Positions 56,345 through 64,000 of a DNA stretch of 64,000 nucleotides are shown piece after piece. The stretch lies in contig CP136068.1 in assembly GCA_032622095.1 (NCBI GenBank), positions 159,483,465 through 159,547,464 of the forward strand. The letters are read 5' to 3'. The stretch comes from Siphonodentalium dalli. Taxonomy: Eukaryota; Mollusca; Scaphopoda; Gadilida; Siphonodentaliidae. How positions within the stretch are numbered: position 1 is the stretch's first letter; every line of letters starts with the position of its first letter. The notes under the pieces are model-generated. The model was given only the letters and a program-made list of their open reading frames with translations, did no database searches and was not told where the DNA came from. Both the position numbers and the translations under genes were made by a program.

Positions 56345-56595
56345 CAAGTATTAAAGGGTACACTAAATCCAGCCATTTATGAGACCATCTCCTTTTATAC
56401 TCAACAGAATATATGCAACAAATGAATGAATTTGGCCCATGGATAAGTGCAACACTTGTGTGTTCTATGAACAGTGCAAACAACATGGTATTTATAATGA
56501 AAATGAATTATTGGCTGGAGTCATAAATTAATTTTCATTATAATTTATACATGTTGTTTGCATATATTCTGCTGTGTATAAAAGGAGATGCTCTT
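56345..56595. repeat. Foldback element, copy 2 (partner 40098-40560)
   Basis: TACACTAAATCCAGCCATTT, CAACAAATGAATGAATTTGG, AATGAAAATGAATT around a GGAGTCATAAATTAATTTTC centre. The right arm is shorter than in the 40 kb copy. Confidence 0.65.
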
Positions 56596-57365
56596 AATGC
56601 TCAGTGTAAAACACTGCAAATATGGAACTTAAAGAGCTTTGATATATCTTCTACTGGAAACAACTGTTAAATTTATTAAGACTTTATCAAGTCTTTTCAC
56701 AGTATAGTCTACATGTTAGTATAGCACTAGTACTCACTAGTATTTCCAGACTTTTGTGATAAAAATGCAGATAAAAGTGCAGAATTACATGTACATGTAC
56801 ATGTTTTAAATTGATGCATTAAGTGCATGAGCGACTTTAGAGTTCTTTGAAGTGCGGTCATGCAAAATAACATAAAAGTTTGTAAAAAAAAAAGGTACAT
56901 GTACAGTACATACTACTATGATTATAGCGGTATGAAGTGTCTGGAGCACCTTTGATGGATACAAGCGAAAGCAAAACAGGCCTTAAAATTTTGCAAGAAT
57001 CAAACTATAGCATTTCTACATCAAATCAGCTGCTTTTTAGTTTTTTACCAGACTCAAACTAAGAATCATGATACTGACTCTCATCATACTAAAATCCCTA
57101 CAAGATAATATAATGGTGCGCAGATTTTTCATTGAGTGTTTCAAATCATTTTAAAGGGACACACAGTGAGTAAATATGCCAAAACATATAACAAACAACA
57201 GTTCGTAAAAACATCACCACTAAGAAAAACATGAATTACTGGTTGATATATTAATTATTGAAAGTTTTCCAATAACGAAATTTCTCCTGTTGGAACCATT
57301 GCTATGTAAACAAAACTGTTACAGCGATTTGTCAAATATTTTTCAATGCTTTGGCATTGCAATGT
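56596..57365. other. Unassigned DNA
   Basis: TACATGTACATGTACATG run near 56793; otherwise nothing recognised. Confidence 0.3.
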
Positions 57366-57369
57366 TTAA

Positions 57370-57590
57370 CCCTTTCATGATGGGAGCTGCGCTGGTGCAG
57401 CATTAAATATCATGTACCAGTGAATTCTTGTATATATACAAGTCTCACATAGCGAGCCTCACATGTATTAGAGAATGCACTGGATTACAAGGTCACGGTA
57501 AATATTGTTAGGCCATGTTTTCTCTAATATATGTGAGGCTCCATTTTGGAGACTCGCAAATATAAGAGAATGCATTGGCACAGGATTTTA
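57370..57590. repeat. Dispersed hairpin repeat, copy 2
   Basis: GCTGGTGCAGCATTAAATAT and TATTAGAGAATGCACTGG, then an inverted set ending AATATAAGAGAATGCATTGG. Same family as 9775-9985 and 63160-63280. Confidence 0.6.
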
Positions 57591-57929
57591 GCAAAATTTC
57601 AGGAATCTCCAGTAATGGAAGGTTTTAGTTTTTATTAAACTTTGGCATCTTATTGGACTTATTCAACATTGGTTGGTAATGTCACTGTAACAGTGACGTT
57701 TATCATAATTGCTAGCATGCAATGCCATTCTTTCGTATAAATTAATTAACTCACAGAATATCGAAAGACCAGATGTGAGTATAATATAAATTTATCACCC
57801 CATTTTATGCAGGGATACAAAAAATAAACATACATGTAACTTATGTTACGCTTTAAAGTCAACATGGACAATTAAAGGTAAACAGTCTGATTTGATGGTC
57901 TCCATGTCATAAGATTCCAAGAACAACAT
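57591..57929. other. Unassigned DNA
   Basis: Contains a short hairpin CACTGTAACAGTG near 57683. No gene seen. Confidence 0.3.
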
Positions 57930-58260
57930 TTCTTAATCAATTAATTACCAAAACATAATGCTAACTACTGTCAACTCTAGTGTAACATTTTCCAAAACGT
58001 GTTATAAATCAACATTTTGTTCATCGCAACTTGGTATCAAGATTATGTCAGTCGACTCAGTCGGCTCGTTGAATATTTGCTAGGCCGGGAAATATTCAAG
58101 GTGGTGAAAAATAACAGATTTCAAAAAATTATATTTTATAACTCAGAACTTTAAAGGGTGTGTTCCTCGACTCGAATCAATTATTTTTTACCCCTGAAGC
58201 CAAATAAATGGTAAATGAGGAGCGCGAACTCAGATTATCTATATTTAAATGTACATGTAT
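57930..58260. repeat. Dispersed repeat, copy 2 (partner 5520-5880)
   Basis: Same block order as at 5.5 kb, ending GAACTCAGATTATCTATATT, a diverged form of the TCGGATTATGCATCTTTA end. Confidence 0.6.
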
Positions 58261-58720
58261 TGTATGGTACATGTATACACCACTTTAAGCTCTTGTACAG
58301 ATTACTTGGTGATACAGCAGGTTGACAAAGATAAAGGAACATTAGAATATTTTGATTCTGTTATGGATTTGAAGGCCTGTATGTGTACATGAATCTGATT
58401 ATATTGACATACTGCAATAATTTGTCACTTAAAAGTTCATATCCTTCAGATAAGCTCAGAAACAAGGCTTAAGACTGTTCCATGGGTACTGTCGTGGTTT
58501 GTCAAAGTTTGTGTGGAGATTTGGATGCCATTGTGCACATTTTCTGAGACTCGGTGACGCATACAAGTACATGTATGTTGTAGAATTGAATTCACTTGCC
58601 AAGATTTTCACCTCATAAGTCTGATAAAATGTAGAGGTCGCTGATCAGTCTCCATCAAGGAATGAATGCATACATATATGGGTAATGTTTTCCTTTGATG
58701 AACACATTGAACGTCATTTG
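58261..58720. other. Unassigned DNA
   Basis: Nothing recognised. Confidence 0.3.
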
Positions 58721-59396
58721 GTTATAAATTAAAGCCTCCATTTCGCTGCAGTGTGCACTAGTTACCAGGTATGCATGGTACTGGATTCAGTGCATAACGT
58801 CCGTAGGTATACATATAGTACTGTGGTTCATGTGTATAGCCAGGAGACTCAGGACTCACTGTCACACAGCAACAACACACATTGTGGCATGCATGGACGA
58901 ATACCGATAACATCTACTGTACATGTATCCAGTACCGGTACATGTACACCGAATAACATTTGAAATCCTTCCTCATCCAGTCTTGGGCAGAATTAATAAT
59001 ATTGGTATTAAGGGTCACCATGCAGTGTCTGCAAGAAGCACTCAGGAAACATGATTTGGTTATAAATTAAAGCCTCCATTTCGCTGCAGTGTGCACTAGT
59101 TACCAGGTATGCATGGTACTGGATTCAGTGCATACCGTCCGTAGGTATACATATAGTACTGTGGTTCATGTGTATAGCCAGAAGACCCAGGACTCACTGT
59201 CACACAGCAACAACACACATTGTGGCATGCATGGACGAATACTGATAACATATACAGTACATGTATCCAGTACATGTACACCGAATAACATTTGAAATCC
59301 TTCATCATCCAGTCTTGGGCAGAATTAATAATATTGGTATTAAGGGTCACCATGCAGTGTCTGCAAGAAGCACTCAGGAAACATGACTCTATGATT
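58721..59396. repeat. 338-bp tandem duplication
   Basis: GTTATAAATTAAAGCCTCCA starts at 58721 and 59059. Both copies run through CATTTCGCTGCAGTGTGCAC and AGTCTTGGGCAGAATTAATA to CACTCAGGAAACATGA, with only a few substitutions and one small deletion (a CCGGTACATG part). Very recent. The matched short open frames in both copies follow from the duplication. Confidence 0.95.
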
Positions 59397-60540
59397 GGTT
59401 ATCAGATATCAGGCCTTGAATGAAATTTTGATGTCTCAATCCAGTCAAGCAGCTCCTCCTGTCTGAAAAAAAAGATTTGAATGCTTGTAATGACGACAGA
59501 AAAGAGGAAAGACTGATCATATACATATTATTAAGATACATCATCCCCTCCCCCCATGAATGACTAAAATAAAATTTCACTCATTAGATATATGTTACTT
59601 GAACAAAAACAAATTAAATATAAAAAACAAACTTAAATCTCATAAAACATTTTTTTTCTGGCCATTTCAGGGTCAAACGATATTAAATGAGTGAATTTTG
59701 TTTTAGTCATACATGGGGGAAAATGCCCAGGGTGTGCGAGTGAGATATCTGAGGACATTCGCAAATAGCACTCCCCCATGGGGGAGAAATATATCCAGAC
59801 AGGAGGAGATGACATGTTACACCGGTACCTGTACTAAATACTACCAAAACGTTCCAGATACATGTATAGGTACCGGTACCGTATATCATATTGGTATTGT
59901 AGATATCATATATTTGTAAATGTTTTAAGAAGGCAATCTAAACAGTTTGGGGGGGATTTAAACAGTTTGGGGGGCGGGCAAATTGGCATTCCAAATACTA
60001 ATTAACACTTGAAAGCCTGAAATGTGGCACCCCAAATGTCAATATAACATTTGATTTTATCATCTTTAATTGAATTAGGTGAGTTCACAAATACTCTATT
60101 TCCATGCATATACTAGTAAACACAATTATACATAATCATTGGGGAATTGAAAAAATTATACTGTATAATATACAAGCATATGTATACTAGAAGATAGCGG
60201 CACAAACTAGTACTTCTGCATGTCAAATACCACACATACCAGTATATACCACTTACTAGTATACTGCTAATTGACTTCTTTAAAAATATTGGCCATCATA
60301 TCAGGGAGGGGGCGGGGAATTTACGGACACGTATGCCGGGGTGGATGGGTGGTTGATGGGACCAACAAACATTCTTTTCCGCAACTAAAATGTTTTTATC
60401 CTGCAAGTCGTTTGACTGTTATTGCAATGAGTTTGGCTTAAAACACATACAATAAGAGAAATACCGGTAACATAAATGACACATATCATGATGATGAGAC
60501 AAACAGTATAGCTTGTAGCTCATGTTAATGGATTCAATTT
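59397..60540. other. Unassigned DNA with small local repeats
   Basis: AAACAGTTTGGGGGG duplicated at 59939 and 59959, CCCATGGGGG hairpin at 59774. No gene recognised. Confidence 0.3.
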
Positions 60541-60544
60541 TGAA

Positions 60545-60660
60545 TATATAAGATGGCCACCGGCAGCCATGTTTTGTTTGCTGAATGACCCCAAAATGAG
60601 TCGTTCCTATTTACATGTCAACATCCATGACAAATAGTATGCGCATAAATTCATATTCAT
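60545..60660. mobile_element. Partial SINE/MITE-like copy (family of 10.6 kb)
   Basis: AAGATGGCCACCGGCAGCCA, TGTTTTGTTTGCTGAATGAC and CCCCAAAATGAGTCGTTCC match the interior of 10700-10775. Ends unclear. Confidence 0.45.
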
Positions 60661-61230
60661 CCCCCCCCCCGCAAATCGGTTTTATTGTCAAAAGGGCGGG
60701 TGGATGTTTGGATGCGGGGGTGGGTGGGTCCCAACAAGGGTCGAAAGGAAAAAATCAGCATACGTGCCTGAACATTTTTTCCGACCCCCCCCCTCCCGAT
60801 CATATGGCCATTTTCGTCTATTTTTCCAACTATACTTTCTATGGGAATGCTTGATAGAAAAGTTGTATTGTTATATACAACTAGGGGGTTAAATGTAGCA
60901 CACCATGAACTTTGAAGTTGCTGACATTGTTTCTGGTGTCAATTTATAAACTCCACCCATCGTCTGTTGTCAGGCCGCATTGATTGGCATTACACAAACA
61001 GGCATGGAAATACAGGTTGTATTAATTTTCAACTTTTGGTGTGATATCTTTTGGTGTATCATAACTACACGGTACTGTAGTTCCACAACAGTGACCGTGT
61101 CTAATGAATCTGTCAATATCTGTAATTGGAAGAAATATATGCTGCATTTATATACATGTATGTGATATGGATACATGTATTTTCATAATTTGCAAACATA
61201 TTTATAAACAAAGTGTAAAGTTCATTCTTC
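60661..61230. other. Unassigned DNA with C and G runs
   Basis: CCCCCCCCCC at about 60661 and CCCCCCCCTCCC at about 60785 with GGGGGTGGGTGGG between. No gene. Confidence 0.35.
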
Positions 61231-62020
61231 CAACAATGTGAGCGTCCTCGGCAATTCAGATGACCATGATTTAATCGTACATGTAAGTGGAGGAATCGGG
61301 CCTGACAAAATCATGGATAGTTTGTTGACACGATTACAATGTCATCGCAGATGAGTATATTATCGGCGGTTAACCATGTGATTAATTACCCTATGTGTTT
61401 TCCATTTACTTTACACAATTTTTAAGTACACACTCAGTTCTGATTCAGTCACAAGTGGAGATAACCAAGGATACGCCACAAGTTCGCATCTAAAATCAAA
61501 CAGTGCTTGATATTACTTTTTATCTCGCGCGATCATGTCATGAGCATGCGCAGTAAAACTACCGGTTACTACCCACAACGAAATCTTTCCACTTACGATT
61601 GAATCGTGATCATCAGAACATTCACTTCGTGAGCGTTCAGACCACCGTGATTCAATCGTAAGTGGAAACTTTTCCGTCGTAGGAAGTAACCGCTAATCGG
61701 ACTGCGCATGCTCACATCAAAATCGTAGGTAAAAAATACTATCAAGCACTGTTTGATTTTAGATGCAAAATAGCAGCAAAATTGTGGCGTATCCTAGGTT
61801 TGATACCTCCACTTGTGACGCAAAATTCGCAGTCGTGTGTACGTAAAAATTGTAGCTGGAAATGACTGGTGTAGTCAATCACATGCTTTAGGATGTTCAA
61901 CCTACGGTATAATCATGTACGACAACATCGCAATTGTGTGAACAAACTATCCACGATCACGTCGGGCCCGATTCCTCCACTTACGATTGAACCGTGGTCG
62001 TCTGAACGTACACTTAGTGT
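61231..62020. repeat. About 790-bp near-palindrome (foldback element)
   Basis: 61231-61620 and 61630-62020 are inverted copies. Mirrored landmarks include AGTGGAGGAATCGGGCC, GATAGTTTGTT, ATCTAAAATCAAACAGTGCT, GAGCATGCGCAGT and CACTTACGATTGAATCGTG. The CACTTACGATTGAA(T/C)CGTG motif appears four times, at both ends and on both sides of the centre, so each arm is itself bounded by inverted copies. No transposase frame. Confidence 0.9.
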
Positions 62021-62990
62021 TGAATTGGCCACACAATAACTTGAGTGTGAATGCCATGGGCATTTTAATATTATCAGGTTCACATTTGTTCAAAATAATG
62101 CTATGAAGAAGTACCTTTATATACAATTGCCTTTCAACTTCAAGTTATATTTTCAATAAATGTGACCTTTTTGTTTTCCAACTATTGTCATATTAATCTC
62201 GACCGATAATACACAGAAATTATGGCTTTATGCCGGAATTAGATTTTGCAGAGTAAAGTCTAAAGATTCCCATTCACGCAATCACGGAATACTTTTTTGT
62301 ATATAGCATTAGAAATTAAGCACAAATTAGAACTTAATAAAAACCGTTTTTGCAAAGTTTCCCAGTTTTGCGAATATTGTTGAGTGGTACATTGATATAT
62401 GAATGATCAATGCGTATAATCATAGTCCATCAGATGTTACTATTTTAACATGATAAATCATAACATATGGCAACCCGATCATCGTTTTCTAAAATTTCGT
62501 ACATATTTCACCCACAGTAAAATTCACGATCATTTCATTTGAAAAAACATGGATAAATCACGCAATTGTAATCGTAGTTCAATTAAGTATATCACTCGTA
62601 ACAACATGTTCGTAAAGAGAAAACACTTCAACAGTTTACATATTAAGTTCACTTACCTGAATATAAATCATATCAAGCAAAGAGTTTATTTCCGACGTTG
62701 AAAATAAGTTGTTGTCAAAATGGACGAACCGCGTGATTTGACGAGACACACTAAGAGTTGTAGTGCAATTCCGAGTCCAGTAAAATGTGTAGTTCGGATT
62801 ATCAATTTCGTCCATACCAGAGATCTAGTATATTTTATAAAAGAGACATTTTCTGCACAGATCTATACCATTCGCATGGTCATAAAAGGTATCTAGGGAT
62901 TACTCATATGGTGGGCCTATATAGACTTGAGTGATGTGTTTTGGCCTGTGCCATTTAAAATTAATTCAGGGGGGGTGGGAATCAATGCAC
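62021..62990. other. Unassigned AT-rich DNA
   Basis: Nothing recognised. Confidence 0.3.
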
Positions 62991-62994
62991 ATTA

Positions 62995-63145
62995 TTTTTT
63001 GTTTGCAATTAAGCGCAAATGATTTACGCTTAAACATAAATATTTGCGCATAAGCCCAATTGGTAGAGGTTATTTGCACTTAAGCGAAAATATTTGTGCT
63101 CAAGTGTAAATAAATAATAAATGTGAAAAGGGCCTCCCATGTATA
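62995..63145. repeat. TTACGCTTAAGCG-type palindrome cluster, copy 2
   Basis: Variants of TTAAGCGCAAATGATTTACG and the boundary motif GTGAAAAGGGCCTCCCAT, as at 33481-34212. Confidence 0.6.
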
Positions 63146-63159
63146 TGACCATTGCGGGA

Positions 63160-63280
63160 ATTCCGCTGGTGCAGCATTAAAGTCTTAACATACCATGTGC
63201 TAGAGCATTCTCTTATATGTGTGAGTCATCCATATGGAGCCTCGCATCATATATAAGAGAATGCACTGGCTTACAAGGCT
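63160..63280. repeat. Dispersed hairpin repeat, copy 3
   Basis: CGCTGGTGCAGCATTAAAG, GCATTCTCTTATATGTGTGA, GGAGCCTCGCATCATATATA then AGAGAATGCACTGGC. Confidence 0.65.
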
Positions 63281-63282
63281 TG

Positions 63283-64000
63283 CCAATAAACTAAACATTT
63301 CTCAGGTTATTGCATGCACTTTTAATACACAGGGCAAGGTAGATTACATCATTTGATAGATATTCTAGAATTTCTAGTTTGTGAAAACTAACTTAAAGCC
63401 ATATTTTATGCACCCTGCCTAGCCGACTGAACTATGAACTATAGACATGTTATTATTTTTATTTTCAGAGACATACCTTCTGCAAAGATATAGCCTTATA
63501 CATTATAAACATGCAAATAGTTGCTTCATTTGGGCTAACTTCCATCATTTAGCGAGTCAAATCTGAGGAAATTCTCTTAGTTTGAAAGTTGTAGCATGCC
63601 TGGCCCGCTGAATTGATGTCACAAACATAAAATGTTGGTACTTCTTGTCAGATGGACATTTCTGCCAATAAACTAAACATTTCTCATTGCAATTGTATGC
63701 ATTTTAATACACAGGGCAAGGTAGATTACATCATTTGATGGATATTTTACTTAAAATAGTCTGTGGAAACAACCTAAATGCCATATTGTATGCATCCATG
63801 TATAGAAAAATGAAATACAACTATGGATAGTTTATTGTTTTTTTCATCAGAGACATTCATTCTGCTAAGATATAGCCTTATACATGTTATAAACATACTA
63901 ATAGTGGCTTGATTGGGCTTTTTTCATCATTTAGACAGTTAAATCTGAAGAAATTCCCTTAGTTCAAAGTTTATAAGATCATAGTGCCCCATGAAATGGT
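63283..64000. repeat. About 380-bp tandem duplication, second copy cut by the window end
   Basis: GCCAATAAACTAAACATTTC starts at about 63283 and 63664. CACAGGGCAAGGTAGATTAC, AAGATATAGCCTTATACAT and AAATCTGA.GAAATTC follow in both. Divergence is moderate. Confidence 0.85.

Noticed and set aside
58751-59353. Matching 70- and 68-codon open frames as paralogous genes
   Set aside because: They are a by-product of the 338-bp tandem duplication; there is no domain or splice evidence.

Overview
This is a gene-poor, AT-rich, repeat-dominated stretch of a metazoan nuclear genome. It has GT-AG introns, long introns full of transposons, non-LTR retrotransposon remains, a C-type lectin gene, members of a metazoan DDE integrase-core family, and many TACATGTA-like motifs. 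That mix fits a marine invertebrate, most likely a lophotrochozoan such as a bivalve mollusc. Lancelets and other invertebrates carry similar families, so this placement is an inference.

Layout. 1-7.6 kb: pieces of an integrase-core (DDE) gene family, namely a 5' exon near 1.83 kb with a partial second copy, a short fragment at 4.9 kb and the catalytic exon at 6.4-7.2 kb, all broken by frameshifts; two TIR elements (3.05-3.57 and 7.28-7.61 kb). 8.1-9 kb: a 224-bp tandem repeat. 10.06-17.68 kb: a four-exon minus-strand gene (double zinc ribbon, S/T-rich linker, basic/ubiquitin-like-looking region, novel C-terminus). Its first intron holds a 161-bp satellite array and a broken LINE. 18-23.8 kb: foldback hairpins, diverged tandem repeats and a SINE-like family with tRNA-like A boxes. 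23.86-28.99 kb: a 5.1-kb minisatellite of 47-bp units with higher-order structure. 29.0-30.9 kb: a long intronless minus-strand reading frame in decay. 31.2-41.9 kb: an inverted pair of about 0.9-kb arms enclosing about 9 kb, possibly one large long-TIR element. 42.4-52.5 kb: a four-exon plus-strand gene for a small secreted C-type lectin-like protein, with TIR elements, a minisatellite and hairpins in its introns. 53-64 kb: one possible minus-strand two-exon gene fragment, then repeats, including a roughly 790-bp near-palindrome at 61.23-62.02 kb and two tandem duplications.

The best-supported genes are the C-type lectin (four exons with matching splice phases) and the zinc-ribbon gene (four exons with matching phases, one internal frameshift). 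The most interesting relation is that the zinc-ribbon gene and the integrase-core gene share a 5' flank (CCAAT and CRE-like motifs) and also a segment lying downstream of their first exons. They may therefore be parts of one mobile or co-duplicating system. Identities come from reading the translations by eye; no database search was possible.
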